Assembly: GCA_000985875.1 (NCBI GenBank)
Contig: CCRI01000017.1
Location: forward strand, 1-64,000
Direction of reading: 5' to 3'
Length of the DNA stretch: 64,000 nucleotides
DNA from: Neorhizobium galegae bv. officinalis
Lineage (GTDB): Bacteria > Pseudomonadota > Alphaproteobacteria > Rhizobiales > Rhizobiaceae
Positions 15,407 to 24,811 of this stretch are shown in pieces; the stretch's first letter is position 1; each line of letters begins with the position of its first letter. The position numbers and the translations under genes were made by a program. A model generated the notes under the pieces. The model saw nothing but the letters and a program-made list of their open reading frames with translations. It made no database searches and was not told the DNA's origin.

Positions 15407-15559
15407 ATGCTTAAAACGAATACCCGTCAAGCTCACTGGCGCCGAGCAAACCCGGTTAAGTACGATGCTCATCTTGCCGTGCAGCGAGCCGTCAAAGCAG
15501 GGAGTCTGGCGAAGCAGACATGCGAAGCCTTGCGGGTCGTTCTCCCTGTAACGTTTTGA
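15407..15559 (+). CDS. Small protein, possibly a remnant of an HNH-associated protein
   Basis: A 50-codon frame with an ATG at 15407 after a GAGGAAG stretch. The product reads HWRRANPVKYDAHLAVQRAV, then KAGSLAKQTCEALRVVL. The NPxKYxAHxxVQxAxxxGxLxxxxCE pattern resembles the N-terminal helix pair of small zinc-finger/HNH-type phage and mobile-element proteins, in which the last cysteine starts a CxxC site. Here the second cysteine is lost and the frame soon stops, suggesting a truncated gene. It is convergent with the GH42 gene and borders the accessory region. It may not be expressed. Confidence 0.35.
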   Translation: MLKTNTRQAHWRRANPVKYDAHLAVQRAVKAGSLAKQTCEALRVVLPVTF

Positions 15560-15582
15560 GCAAGGTAAGACGCGGATTGGTG

Positions 15583-17691
15583 TCATGCGAGCTGCAGGAT
15601 CAGGACGTCGCGGGCCGGCACCTCGATCATGCCGCCGTCATGGGCGTGTCCGACGAGCCAGACGGCCTTGCCGGGGGCAAGACGCCCATGGCCCTCGGCG
15701 AGCTTGACTTCGGTCAGCTGCGCCGAACGGGTCGGATTGACGAGCCAGAGGAAGCTGCCTTTTTCGCCCTTATGGATACGTGCGAACAGCGCCTTGTTCG
15801 ACAGGGTCACATGCGGCGCGCAGCCGCTCCAGCGCAGCAGTTCGGCGAAGAAGGCGCCGTTCGCCTTGCCCTGCGACTTGTAATAGGCGACCGACGGATT
15901 GGTGCCGATCAGCAGCGTGCGCCCCTTGCCATAAGCGTTCTCGACCACGGCAAGCCGCCCGTCGTCGAAATTGCCGCGCGCTGTGCCGCCGGCCAGCATA
16001 TAGGACTGCAGGAAACCACCGCCATCGACCGTTGCTCCATCCAGCTTGAAATGGATGCGGTCGCCGATGTCCGGCATGAATTCGACCTGATCCTCCCGGG
16101 CGCCGAACACCTTGTCGAGGCCCATATTCGGTTGCACCTGGCCGACATGGCCGCGGTCGCCGAAATAACCGGGGCAGGCTTCGGCAATCAGCGTGCCCCC
16201 CTTTTCCACCCAGGCGGCAAGACGTTCTGCCTGCTTCGCGGTGAACATGATCGGGTAGGGGAAATAGAGGCGATCATAGGCATCAATATCGTCGATATGC
16301 ACCCAGTCCGGCTGGACGCCGTTTTCGAGGAAGGCGCGATAGGCGCCCCACATGGCTTCCGGATAGGGCTTTTCCTTGCGGTCGTAGTTCAGGAGGTAAT
16401 CCCATTCCTGGGTCTCGGGAACTACCAGGATGCCGATTTCGCCGCGCACCGGTTTTGCCTCCCAGAGAGCGGCCTGTGCCGGGTCGTTGGCCCATTTCGC
16501 CATGTCGCTCTGCATCTTCGAGCGCGGCGTGCGGGCGCCGTCCATGCCGTATGCGCCGAAAGCGCCGAAGAGCGGACCGTCGAGCAGCGGCCGCCAGCGC
16601 AGGTTCAGCACGCCGCGGGCGCCGCCCGCAAACGAGGTCATGGTCCACAGGCGGATATCTTCCGGTTCGGCGATGCGGCCGTCGTCCTTGTCGCGGCCGA
16701 TCACCTGCGGCTGCAGCCAGAGCGGTCCGCCCTGGCGTTCGGCATGCCAGAAGGGTTTGCCGCGGGCAGCGGCGCGGTTGATGTCGACGCCGTACCAGTT
16801 CTTCCAGGCTTCCGATCCCTTGCGGGCCTGGATCCAGGTGAAGCCGTAGATCTCGACCTTGGAGGCCGCCAGCCAGTCGTCGCAGCCGTTCGACGCCATG
16901 TTGGGGATCGCACCGGATATGCCATGGGCAGCGATCGTGTTCTTTGGATCGACGGCGCGGATGGTGTCGATGCGCCATTGCATCTGTTCGTAGAAATTGT
17001 CGCGCTTGAATTGCAGCCAGTCGATGCATTCGGGATAGGGCGCCATGTGGACCGGCGGTTCGACGTCCTCCCATTCGGCATAACTGTAGCGGTGCCAGGC
17101 CTTGGCGAGCAATTTCAGCGTGCCGTATTTCTTCTCCAGCCAGGTGCGGAAGGCGGACTTCGCATAGCTGCTGTAATCGACATCGGCGGAATAATTGCAT
17201 TCGTTCCAGACGTCGTAGCCGTAGATCGCCGGATGGTCCTTGTAGCGGGTGGCGAGTGCGGTGAGGAACCTGCCGGCCGCTTCCTTCACTTCGGGGCAGT
17301 TGAGCGTCAGCGCGCCTGCGCCGCCGCCATTGTTGGAAAAGCCGCCGGTTGCAGCAGAAACACCCATATAGGAGCCGAGTCTGGTGCCATCGGCATTGAC
17401 CTGCAGCGCATCGGCATATTTGCGCACCGCCCAGTCGGGCACGGCATGGATGAGCTCGGCGATGACCGTCTTGATGCTATTCTTGGCGGCGAGGTCCATC
17501 TGCCGGTCGTATTCCTCCCAGTCGTAGACGCCCGGCGCGGTTTCGATCGCGCTCCACATGAACCAGTGGCGGAAGATGTTGAGGCCGTCCTCGCCCGCCG
17601 TTGTGTAGTCGCGCTCCCAGTCTTCGCGAGGCGGGTTGGACTTGCGGAAATAGACGGCGCCGAAGGGGAATGGGATATCGTTCTTTAGCAT
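15583..17691 (-). CDS. GH42-type beta-galactosidase-like glycoside hydrolase
   Basis: Glycosidase of 702 residues with the three-part plan of family 42: catalytic TIM barrel (residues 1-390), a flavodoxin-like trimerisation domain (about 395-610) and a short C-terminal beta domain. The barrel starts with FPFGAVYFRKSNPPREDWER and has the acid/base glutamate in GYDVWNECNYS near 165 and the likely nucleophile glutamate in KPFWHAERQGG near 315. No signal peptide, so it acts on imported oligosaccharides. The ATG at 17691 follows an AGGACAGGA stretch; an ATG six codons earlier is less well placed. It ends the LacI-controlled operon. GH42 enzymes typically release beta-galactose; another sugar is possible in this divergent member. 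Confidence 0.85.
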   Translation of the reverse strand: MLKNDIPFPFGAVYFRKSNPPREDWERDYTTAGEDGLNIFRHWFMWSAIETAPGVYDWEEYDRQMDLAAKNSIKTVIAELIHAVPDWAVRKYADALQVNADGTRLGSYMGVSAATGGFSNNGGGAGALTLNCPEVKEAAGRFLTALATRYKDHPAIYGYDVWNECNYSADVDYSSYAKSAFRTWLEKKYGTLKLLAKAWHRYSYAEWEDVEPPVHMAPYPECIDWLQFKRDNFYEQMQWRIDTIRAVDPKNTIAAHGISGAIPNMASNGCDDWLAASKVEIYGFTWIQARKGSEAWKNWYGVDINRAAARGKPFWHAERQGGPLWLQPQVIGRDKDDGRIAEPEDIRLWTMTSFAGGARGVLNLRWRPLLDGPLFGAFGAYGMDGARTPRSKMQSDMAKWANDPAQAALWEAKPVRGEIGILVVPETQEWDYLLNYDRKEKPYPEAMWGAYRAFLENGVQPDWVHIDDIDAYDRLYFPYPIMFTAKQAERLAAWVEKGGTLIAEACPGYFGDRGHVGQVQPNMGLDKVFGAREDQVEFMPDIGDRIHFKLDGATVDGGGFLQSYMLAGGTARGNFDDGRLAVVENAYGKGRTLLIGTNPSVAYYKSQGKANGAFFAELLRWSGCAPHVTLSNKALFARIHKGEKGSFLWLVNPTRSAQLTEVKLAEGHGRLAPGKAVWLVGHAHDGGMIEVPARDVLILQLA

Positions 17692-17798
17692 GGTCCTGTC
17701 CTTTTTCATCGATGGCGGACATGGCTCCGCCCTCCGGGAAGGGCTCCGGTTTGGAAGCGGCGAAGATGAGGTCCGATTAGTTCGGAAAAGCGTTGATC

Positions 17799-18596
17799 TT
17801 AACGAGGTCCTCCGCAGAGATGGGGCTTCATCCAGGTGAGGCCGTTGCTGGTGCCGGCCTTCGGTCGGTATTCGCAGCCGACCCAGCCGTCGTAACCGAG
17901 GCGGTCGAGTTCAGGGAGAATGAAATCGTAGTTGATCTCGCCCATGCCGGGCTCGTTGCGGCCGGGATTGTCGGCGATCTGAACATGGGCGATCTTGTCC
18001 TTCAGGCGGATGAAGGTCGGGATGAGGTCACCCTGCATGATCTGCATGTGGTAGAAATCGTACTGGATGTAGAGATTGTCGGAGCCGACCTTGTCGAGGA
18101 TGCGTTCCGCATGATCGGTTGTCGACAGGAAGAATCCGGGAATGTCGCGCAGGTTGATCGGCTCGATCAGCAGCTTGACGCCGGCATCGGCGCAGTGCGG
18201 TGCGGCATATTTGAGGTTGTCGACCAACACTTTTTCCAGAGCCTCGACATCAGCCCCGTTCGCAACGAGGCCGGAGATCACGTTGACTTGTTGGCAGCCG
18301 AGCGCCTCGGCATAGTCGAGCGCCAGAGCCACGCCGTCGCGGAATTCCTGGATGCGGTCCGGCAGGCAGGCGATGCCGCGCTCGCCGCCGGCCCAGTCGC
18401 CCGAAGGCACGTTGAAGAGCGCCTGGACGAGGCCGCTTGCCTTCAACGCATCGGCGACCTTCTCTTTTGGCTCGGCATAGGGACCGAGATATTCGAGCCC
18501 GCCAAAACCGTCCTTCGCGGCGGCCGCGAAGCGATCGAGGAAGGGCAGGTCCTGATAGAGGAAGGAGAGATTGGCGGAGAATTTCGGCACTGGCAC
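17799..18596 (-). CDS. Hydroxypyruvate isomerase-family TIM-barrel enzyme
   Basis: Sugar isomerase/epimerase-family protein of 265 residues, close to Hyi. Family segments include FSANLSFLYQDLPFLDRFAA, VPSGDWAGGERGIACLP, LIEPINLRDIPGFFLST (with a metal-binding glutamate near 150), QYDFYHMQIMQGDL near 185, HVQIADNPGRNEPGMGEINY near 215 and GWVGCEYRPKAG near 250. Hyi interconverts hydroxypyruvate and tartronate semialdehyde in glyoxylate metabolism. In a sugar-uptake operon the protein may instead isomerise a keto sugar or sugar acid released from the imported glycan; that is inference. It is cytoplasmic. It begins 5 bases after the ABC ATPase stop. Confidence 0.85.
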   Translation of the reverse strand: MPVPKFSANLSFLYQDLPFLDRFAAAAKDGFGGLEYLGPYAEPKEKVADALKASGLVQALFNVPSGDWAGGERGIACLPDRIQEFRDGVALALDYAEALGCQQVNVISGLVANGADVEALEKVLVDNLKYAAPHCADAGVKLLIEPINLRDIPGFFLSTTDHAERILDKVGSDNLYIQYDFYHMQIMQGDLIPTFIRLKDKIAHVQIADNPGRNEPGMGEINYDFILPELDRLGYDGWVGCEYRPKAGTSNGLTWMKPHLCGGPR

Positions 18597-18601
18597 TGTC
18601 C

Positions 18602-20308
18602 TTAGAGAACGGGTGCGACGAAGCGGTGCCGGTGCAGCATGCGCTTGTCGCGGGGGTCGGGATTGGGAACGGCGGAAATCAGGCTCCTGGTATAGGCCTC
18701 CTGCGGCGCGGTGCAGATCTGCTCGGCCTCGCCGAGTTCGACGATCTTGCCGCGATGCATGACGGCGACGCGGTCGCAGAAATAGCGCACCACTGAAATG
18801 TCGTGCGAGATGAAGATGAAGCTGAGGTTCAGCCGCTGGCGGATATCCAGCAGCAGGTCGAGGATCTGGCTGCGGATCGAGACGTCGAGCGCCGAGGTCG
18901 CCTCGTCGGCGATGATGATGCGCGGATCGAGCGCCAGCGCACGGGCAATGCCGATGCGCTGCCGCTGGCCACCGGAAAAGGCATGCGGATAACGTTCCAT
19001 GCCCATCGGATCGAGACCGACGAGACGCATCAGTTCGGCGACGCGCTCTTCGAGCGCCTTGCCCTTGGCAAGGCCGTTGATGATCAGCGGGTCGCCGATC
19101 ACTTCCTTGACCGTCATGCGCGGGTTGAGCGAGGCAAACGGATCCTGGAAGACGAGGCGGACTTCCCGGTGGAAACTGCGCAGCTCCTTCTTGGTCAGGC
19201 TGGTGACATCCACCTCGCTGCCATCCTTGTTGCGGTAGACGACGCTGCCCGTCGTCGGCTCGACGGTGCGCAGGATCAGCCGTCCGAGCGTCGTCTTGCC
19301 CGAGCCGCTTTCGCCGACGATGCCGAGGTTTTCGCCGGGATAGAGATCGAAATTGGCGTCATCGACCGCCCGCAGCGAATTGGTTTTTCCGTGCCAACCG
19401 AACGTCTTGCCGAGATTGCGGACCGAAAGGATCGGCTGCTGCGGCTGCGCTGAGGCGGCCACCGCCGGCACCCTGCCTTCGACATGGCGGGTGAGCTTCA
19501 CCGTCGAGGCGAGAAGCTGGCGCGTGTAGGGGTGCTGGGCGTCATGGTAGATCGCATCGACCGGACCACGCTCGACGATACGGCCGAAGCGCATGACGGC
19601 GACATCATCGGCGACCTCGGCGACGATGCCCATGTCGTGGGTGATCAGCAGCATCGCCATGCCGCGCTCCACCTGCAGGCGCTTGATCAGGTCGAGGATT
19701 TCGGCCTGGGTGGTGACGTCGAGCGCCGTGGTGGGCTCGTCGGCGATCAGGATATCGGGATTGCCGGCAAGCGCCATGGCGATCATCGCCCGCTGACGCA
19801 TGCCGCCGGAAAATTCGAACGTGTAGCGGTCGGCCATCTGGTCGGGATTTGGAATTTCCACCTGGCGCAGCAGTTCGACCGTTTTCGCCCGCGCGGTGCG
19901 CTTGTCGAGATCGCTGTGCAGGCGAACGGCCTCGATGATCTGCGAGCCGATCGTGTGGACCGGCGACAGTGAGCTCATCGGTTCCTGGAAGATCAGGCCG
20001 ATCCTGCGTCCGCGGATGGCGCGCATGGCCTGGCCATCCGGATCGTGCCTGGCGATATCGGTGACCGCGCCACCGTTGCGCAAAAGGATGCGCCCGCCGA
20101 CGATGCTGCCGGGCCGATCGACGATCTGCAGCAGCGAACGGGCGGTGACGCTCTTGCCCGAGCCGCTCTCGCCGACGAGGCAGAGCGTCTGGCCGCGCTT
20201 CAGCTCGAAACTGACATTCTCGACGGCATGCAGGATATGGGTCCGCAACCGGAAATCGATCGAGAGGTTTTCGACGGAGAGGACGACGTCTTCGGCAGGA
20301 TCGGTCAT
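18602..20308 (-). CDS. Oligopeptide-type ABC importer ATPase, two fused nucleotide-binding domains
   Basis: ATPase of 568 residues made of two complete ABC domains. The first has Walker A in GESGSGKSVTARSL near 42 and signature FSGGMRQRAMIAMALA near 165; the second has Walker A in GESGSGKTTLGRL near 335 and signature FSGGQRQRIGIARALA near 445. Each Walker B is followed by DEPTTALD or DEATSALD. The layout is the DppD-DppF fusion common in rhizobia. The ATG at 20308 follows GAGGAGGAA. It overlaps the regulatory region of the permease stop. The transporter it powers sits with glycosidases, so the cargo is probably an oligosaccharide despite the peptide-type family. Confidence 0.92.
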   Translation of the reverse strand: MTDPAEDVVLSVENLSIDFRLRTHILHAVENVSFELKRGQTLCLVGESGSGKSVTARSLLQIVDRPGSIVGGRILLRNGGAVTDIARHDPDGQAMRAIRGRRIGLIFQEPMSSLSPVHTIGSQIIEAVRLHSDLDKRTARAKTVELLRQVEIPNPDQMADRYTFEFSGGMRQRAMIAMALAGNPDILIADEPTTALDVTTQAEILDLIKRLQVERGMAMLLITHDMGIVAEVADDVAVMRFGRIVERGPVDAIYHDAQHPYTRQLLASTVKLTRHVEGRVPAVAASAQPQQPILSVRNLGKTFGWHGKTNSLRAVDDANFDLYPGENLGIVGESGSGKTTLGRLILRTVEPTTGSVVYRNKDGSEVDVTSLTKKELRSFHREVRLVFQDPFASLNPRMTVKEVIGDPLIINGLAKGKALEERVAELMRLVGLDPMGMERYPHAFSGGQRQRIGIARALALDPRIIIADEATSALDVSIRSQILDLLLDIRQRLNLSFIFISHDISVVRYFCDRVAVMHRGKIVELGEAEQICTAPQEAYTRSLISAVPNPDPRDKRMLHRHRFVAPVL

Positions 20309-20318
20309 GTTTTCCTCC

Positions 20319-21509
20319 TCAATTGTCATAGGGGTCGGCGGCATCGCGAAGGCCGTCGCCGAAGAAATTGAAGGACAGCACGGCGACGATCACCGCAAGC
20401 GAAGGCCAGATCAGCAGCCATGGGGCGGTTGCCACCGTGCGGATGTTCTGGGCGTCCTGAAGCAACACGCCCCAGCTGACGACGGGTGGTTTCAGGCCGA
20501 TGCCGAGGAAGGACAGCGAGGTTTCGGCAACGATCATGGTCGGCACGGCAAGCGTCACGACGGCGAGAATATGGCTCGTCAGCGACGGCAGGATATGGCG
20601 GAAGATCAGCCGCTTTTCGCTCGATCCGTCGAGCATGGCGGCGGTCACGAAATCCTCGCTTCGCAGGGCCAGGAAACGGCCGCGCACCTCGCGCGCAAGA
20701 CTGGTCCAGCCGAGCAGCGAGACGATGATGGTGATGACGAAATAGACGTTGACCGGCGACCATGTCAGCGGGATCGCCGCCGCAAGGCCAAGCCAGAGCG
20801 GGATGGTCGGCATGGCGCTGACCACCTCGATCATGCGCTGGATCACCGTATCGACCCAGCCGCCGTAAAAACCCGATATCGAGCCGAGCACGACGCCGAG
20901 GACGAGCGACATGACGACGCCGACGAGGCCGATCGACATGGAAATCCGCGTGCCGTAGACCAGCCGCGAGAAGACGTCGCGGCCGAGGCGGTCGGCGCCG
21001 AGCAGATACATCGGGTCGTTCGGATTGAGCGGGCCGATCAGGTGGCGGTCCATCGGGATCAGGCCCCAGAGTTCGTAGCGGGCGCCTTTGACGAACAGGC
21101 CGACCGGCACCACCTTGCTGTCGTCGACGACGAAGGTGCGCCGCAGCGCCACCTTTTCGATCTCCACCTTGTAGCCCTTCACATGGAAGTTGAACTCGGA
21201 ACTGCCGTCCGGCTTGGTGACGAAGAAGCTCAAGCCCTGCGGTGGCGCGTAGGTATATTGCGGCCGCGAGGTCGAAGGCAGGCTGGGCGCCAGGAATTCG
21301 GCAAACAGGCCGATCAGATAGAGGATCAGGATGACCGCACCCGCGAACATCGCCACCTTCTGCCGGACCAGCTTGCCGGCGATCAGCCTCCAGGGTCCGA
21401 CGGTTGCGGTCGAAACGCTCTTTCCGGCTTTGAGCGGACTGATCGAGGGGCCGTCTGCGACGGTGTGAACGGGGCCGGAATAGGTTCCGAATGTCTCGTG
21501 CGTGCTCAT
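20319..21509 (-). CDS. Oligopeptide-type ABC permease with large periplasmic insertion
   Basis: Inner-membrane permease of 396 residues (DppC/YejE-like). The first membrane segment is at about 53-75. It is followed by an unusually long periplasmic stretch of roughly 100 residues (including PQYTYAPPQGLSFFVTKPDG and KGYKVEIEKVALRR) before LGADRLGRDVFSRLVYG and the remaining five segments. The EAA loop appears as EDFVTAAMLDGSSEKRL. The ATG at 21509 follows GGGAGG. Enlarged first loops like this occur in relatives that import sugars or large ligands. It overlaps no gene and sits 10 bases downstream of the partner permease's stop. Confidence 0.9.
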   Translation of the reverse strand: MSTHETFGTYSGPVHTVADGPSISPLKAGKSVSTATVGPWRLIAGKLVRQKVAMFAGAVILILYLIGLFAEFLAPSLPSTSRPQYTYAPPQGLSFFVTKPDGSSEFNFHVKGYKVEIEKVALRRTFVVDDSKVVPVGLFVKGARYELWGLIPMDRHLIGPLNPNDPMYLLGADRLGRDVFSRLVYGTRISMSIGLVGVVMSLVLGVVLGSISGFYGGWVDTVIQRMIEVVSAMPTIPLWLGLAAAIPLTWSPVNVYFVITIIVSLLGWTSLAREVRGRFLALRSEDFVTAAMLDGSSEKRLIFRHILPSLTSHILAVVTLAVPTMIVAETSLSFLGIGLKPPVVSWGVLLQDAQNIRTVATAPWLLIWPSLAVIVAVLSFNFFGDGLRDAADPYDN

Positions 21510-21519
21510 GCGGCCTCCC

Positions 21520-22506
21520 TCAATTGAACCGGATGCGCGGATCGAGCAGCGCGAGCAGCAGATCCGAAAGCAGCATGCCGACAAGGGTGAGGGCACTCAA
21601 AAGCAGGATGAAACTGCCGGCGAGATACATGTCCTGCGATACCAGCGCCCGAAACAGCAGCGGGCCGGCGGTCGGCAGGTTAAGCACGATGGCGGTGATC
21701 GTCACGCCGGACACCAGATGCGGCAGCACCCAGCCGATTGCCGAGACGAACGGGTTGAGGGCGATGCGCACCGGATATTTGAGAATGACCTTGTATTCCG
21801 GCAGGCCCTTGGCGCGGGCGGTGATCACATAGGGTTTGTGCAGTTCGTCGGTCAGGTTGGCGCGCAGGACGCGGATCAGCGCAGCCGTTCCCGAGGCCCC
21901 GATGATGATGATCGGGATCCACAGATGGGCGAGGAAATCGCCGACCTTGGCAAGGCTCCAGGGAGCCTCGGCATATTCGGGAGAGTTGAGACCGCCGACG
22001 CTCTGGCCGAGATAGCGGTAGGCGAAATACATCAGCACCAGCGCCAGGATGAAGTTCGGCACGGCAAGCCCGATGAAGCCGAAGAAGGTGAAGACGTGGT
22101 CACCGATCGAATGGCGACGGACGGCGGAGTAAATGCCGATCGGCAGCGCGACGATCCACACGAACAGCAGGCTTAAGAGCGAGATGACCAGCGTCGAGCC
22201 CATCCGGCCCCAAATCAGGCCGGAGACGGGCTGGTTCCATTCGAACGAATGACCGAAGTCGCCGCGGCTGACGATGCCCCAGATCCATTTGAGATACTGG
22301 ATATAGAAGGGATCGTCGAAGCCGTAGATTTCCTTCAGCCGCTCGATCTGGGCCGGATCGACCGCCTGGCCGCTGTCGCTCATCGTGGCGATCATCGATG
22401 TCAGGTAGTCACCCGGCGGCAGCTGGATGATCAGGAACGATATCAGCGACATGCCGAACAGGGTCGGGATCATGTAGAGCACGCGCTTGAAGATATAGCC
22501 AAGCAT
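21520..22506 (-). CDS. Oligopeptide-type ABC permease, DppB-like
   Basis: Permease of 328 residues with six membrane segments. It starts MLGYIFKRVLYMIPTLFG, the normal DppB opening, and has the conserved GDFGHSFEWNQPV stretch near 90-105 and the EAA-type loop YVITARAKGLPEYKVILKY near 215. It pairs with the permease at 20319-21509 to form the channel. The ATG at 22506 has GGAGG 12 bases upstream, a long but tolerable spacing. It follows the GHL6-like enzyme gene in the operon. Confidence 0.92.
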   Translation of the reverse strand: MLGYIFKRVLYMIPTLFGMSLISFLIIQLPPGDYLTSMIATMSDSGQAVDPAQIERLKEIYGFDDPFYIQYLKWIWGIVSRGDFGHSFEWNQPVSGLIWGRMGSTLVISLLSLLFVWIVALPIGIYSAVRRHSIGDHVFTFFGFIGLAVPNFILALVLMYFAYRYLGQSVGGLNSPEYAEAPWSLAKVGDFLAHLWIPIIIIGASGTAALIRVLRANLTDELHKPYVITARAKGLPEYKVILKYPVRIALNPFVSAIGWVLPHLVSGVTITAIVLNLPTAGPLLFRALVSQDMYLAGSFILLLSALTLVGMLLSDLLLALLDPRIRFN

Positions 22507-22614
22507 CGGAATAGTTCTCCTCCCGTTGAAGACGCCGTTGCGGCGCCACCTTCGGATCTCCATCCGCTTCCGGCCCTCCAGGCCGAAAGCCTTCCTCCAT
22601 TTCAGTTTCCCACC

Positions 22615-24723
22615 TTATTTCCAGGTGAGATGCAGCACCTCCAGCCGCTCTATGCCCGGCACGTCCACTTCCGCGCGTCCATCCTTCACGCTGAAGCTTG
22701 CTGCCCTGTCCGCAACGACGAGCCAGGCCTTCGCAACCGATTTGCCGCTCGGAACTTCCACCGAAACGGTCTGGGCCGCCAGCGGATAATTTTCGCGGAT
22801 CGGCCCTTTCATCATCATCGGGTTGGTGAGGTTGAAGAGGCTGAGCGCGATACCCTCGGTGTTTTCCCTGAGCGCGAGGTCGATGACGCCCGGGCCTTCG
22901 ACGGTGACGCGAGGGGTCTTGCCGAGCGCCCAGTGGACGGCGTTGGACAGCAGGCGGGCGTGATCGACGGCAAAGACTTCCCAGAAAATTTCGCCGATAT
23001 TCCAGGGAATATAGACAGTGCGGCCACCCCTGCCGGTTTCGCGGGCGATGACGGCCGCCCCTTCCGGGTCTTTACGCGGATAGACTTCCTCCATCGGAAG
23101 ATCCGGGAAATCGGGAACGTAGAGGACGGGCGTTTCAGCGCCCGCAGCCGGTTCGACATGGATCAGCCTTGTGCCGCCCATGATCCGCTCGGCACCATCA
23201 AAACCCCTGTTGACCGGGTGGTCACCGGACAGCGCCACATAGGTGTTCTTGACGATGCCGCGCGGGCCGGAGACGAATTTTGCGCCGAGCACGTCCGACA
23301 GGCCGAATTCGGGCCGCGTCTTGCCGAATTCGTCACGGAGCGAGGTCTCGTAGGAGGCGACGACACTGCCGCCGCGCGCAACATAGGCGCGGATGGCCTC
23401 GTTCTGCGCATCCGAAAGGCAGGAGGCGTTGGCGAGGATGATGACCTTGAAGCGATCGAGATTGTCCTTGGTCAGCACCTGATCGGACAGAAGCTCGAAG
23501 GGCAGGCGTGCCTCGACCAGGGCGTGGTAGACGCCGAGATCGTGTTTCTCCGCGGCGTGGCGTTCTTCCGGGGCCCAGTGGCGCAAGGTGGTCGACGGGT
23601 CGATCACGGCGATTTCCGCCGTCGGCCTCATGCTTTCGAGGACCGGCTCGACGGCCGACTGAAGCACGAAAGCCTCGGCGACCGGCTCCACCCAGCGTTT
23701 GTCGGGCACCACGCCGTTGAACTTCGTGAACCAGGCGAAAAGCCCGTGGGCCGTGCCGTTGTTGATCCACAGCTGCATCTCCTCGCCCGAGGTCACCGCA
23801 TCCTTCCAGCGGTATTCCTCCTCCGGGCCGATCGAGGTGATCAGCACCACGGGGCGATCGGCAAAGGTGGCACGGATGCGCTTGCCGTTGCGCCCCGCCG
23901 ACCAGCCGAGTTCCAGCCCCTTGCGGCCCTGGTGGTCGACAACGAGGAAGGGGCAATGTTTGGTGATGACGGAGAGATCGAACTCCATCAGCGACGCGCC
24001 GCTCATATTGGGGATGAAGCTCGCATGCGGTCGCATGGCTTTCACCGCGTCGTCCCACTGGGCGATCACGTCGGTCAACACGCGGCGGCGCCATTGCAGC
24101 CAGGCCTGCCAGGCCGGGTCCTCGGCATCCGCCTTCTTCGGCAGGGCGAAGCCGGACATGTCCTTGAAGCGGCGGGCGCTGTCTTCGCTGTAATCGACGC
24201 CATGGCCCTGCCAGCGATTGGCGAAGATCGCGTCGATATCGTATTTGCGGACGATCTCCTTCACCACTTCCGGCATGAACACCGAATTGTAGTCGCCATA
24301 GGCATTTGTCACCCAGACATCCGGATAGGCCCAGTGGCGGCGCGGCGTGCCGTCGGCATTGAGCATCACCCATTCCGGATGCGCCTTGGCCGCATCGTCA
24401 TGGATGGCATGCGGATCGACGCGGGCCATGACATGCATGTCGAGCTTGCGGGCGGCATCGACGAGAGCGCCGAAAATGTCCTTGTCGCCCAGATATTGGC
24501 TGACGTAGTGATAGGGAACCTTGCTTGGATAGTAGGCGATGTAACCGCCGGCACTCAGGCATAGGGCGTTGGATTTCGTGCGCTTGAAGACGTCGATCCA
24601 GAAGGCGGGGTCGTATTTTTCCGGGTCATCCTCCACGAAGGTCAGCTGAGTCCAGCGCGTCGCGGTCCTGTACCAGTCGGGAGTTCGCAAGGTGTCGGTG
24701 TTCTGTCGTCTCGCCTCGAGCAT
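22615..24723 (-). CDS. GHL6-like putative glycoside hydrolase with trimerisation-like domain
   Basis: Protein of 702 residues, recognised as the hypothetical glycosyl hydrolase 6 type (PF14871-like) with a C-terminal domain like that of beta-galactosidases. The barrel includes WTQLTFVEDDPEKYDP near 25, MHVMARVDPHAIHDDAAKAH near 95, HPEWVMLNADG and CPFLVVDHQGRKGLE. Acidic residues in DIDAIFANRWQGHG and SIGPEEEYRW are catalytic candidates but are unproven. Residues 390-600 form a flavodoxin-like region (IAVIDPSTTLRHWAPEER, then FKVIILANASCLSDAQN). No signal peptide is present, so it is probably cytoplasmic and acts on imported sugars. Its activity is not established; the operon suggests attack on a plant oligosaccharide. 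Confidence 0.8.
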   Translation of the reverse strand: MLEARRQNTDTLRTPDWYRTATRWTQLTFVEDDPEKYDPAFWIDVFKRTKSNALCLSAGGYIAYYPSKVPYHYVSQYLGDKDIFGALVDAARKLDMHVMARVDPHAIHDDAAKAHPEWVMLNADGTPRRHWAYPDVWVTNAYGDYNSVFMPEVVKEIVRKYDIDAIFANRWQGHGVDYSEDSARRFKDMSGFALPKKADAEDPAWQAWLQWRRRVLTDVIAQWDDAVKAMRPHASFIPNMSGASLMEFDLSVITKHCPFLVVDHQGRKGLELGWSAGRNGKRIRATFADRPVVLITSIGPEEEYRWKDAVTSGEEMQLWINNGTAHGLFAWFTKFNGVVPDKRWVEPVAEAFVLQSAVEPVLESMRPTAEIAVIDPSTTLRHWAPEERHAAEKHDLGVYHALVEARLPFELLSDQVLTKDNLDRFKVIILANASCLSDAQNEAIRAYVARGGSVVASYETSLRDEFGKTRPEFGLSDVLGAKFVSGPRGIVKNTYVALSGDHPVNRGFDGAERIMGGTRLIHVEPAAGAETPVLYVPDFPDLPMEEVYPRKDPEGAAVIARETGRGGRTVYIPWNIGEIFWEVFAVDHARLLSNAVHWALGKTPRVTVEGPGVIDLALRENTEGIALSLFNLTNPMMMKGPIRENYPLAAQTVSVEVPSGKSVAKAWLVVADRAASFSVKDGRAEVDVPGIERLEVLHLTWK

Positions 24724-24811
24724 GATAGGTATCCAGTTATCGGAAAAAGGGGCTCCGTGGCGCCGGCCAGCTTGCGCCGGCGCCTGGAAAACATCGGAAT
24801 GGGCGAGGCCT

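Noticed and set aside
15520..17688. Plus-strand open frame of about 720 codons opposite the GH42 gene
   Set aside because: Complete antisense overlap with a gene that has clear catalytic motifs; no domain is recognisable.
22249..24564. Very long plus-strand open frame (about 770 codons) opposite the GHL6-like and permease genes
   Set aside because: It is antisense to two well-supported genes, has no family motifs and an arginine-, histidine- and aspartate-rich composition typical of high-GC shadow frames.
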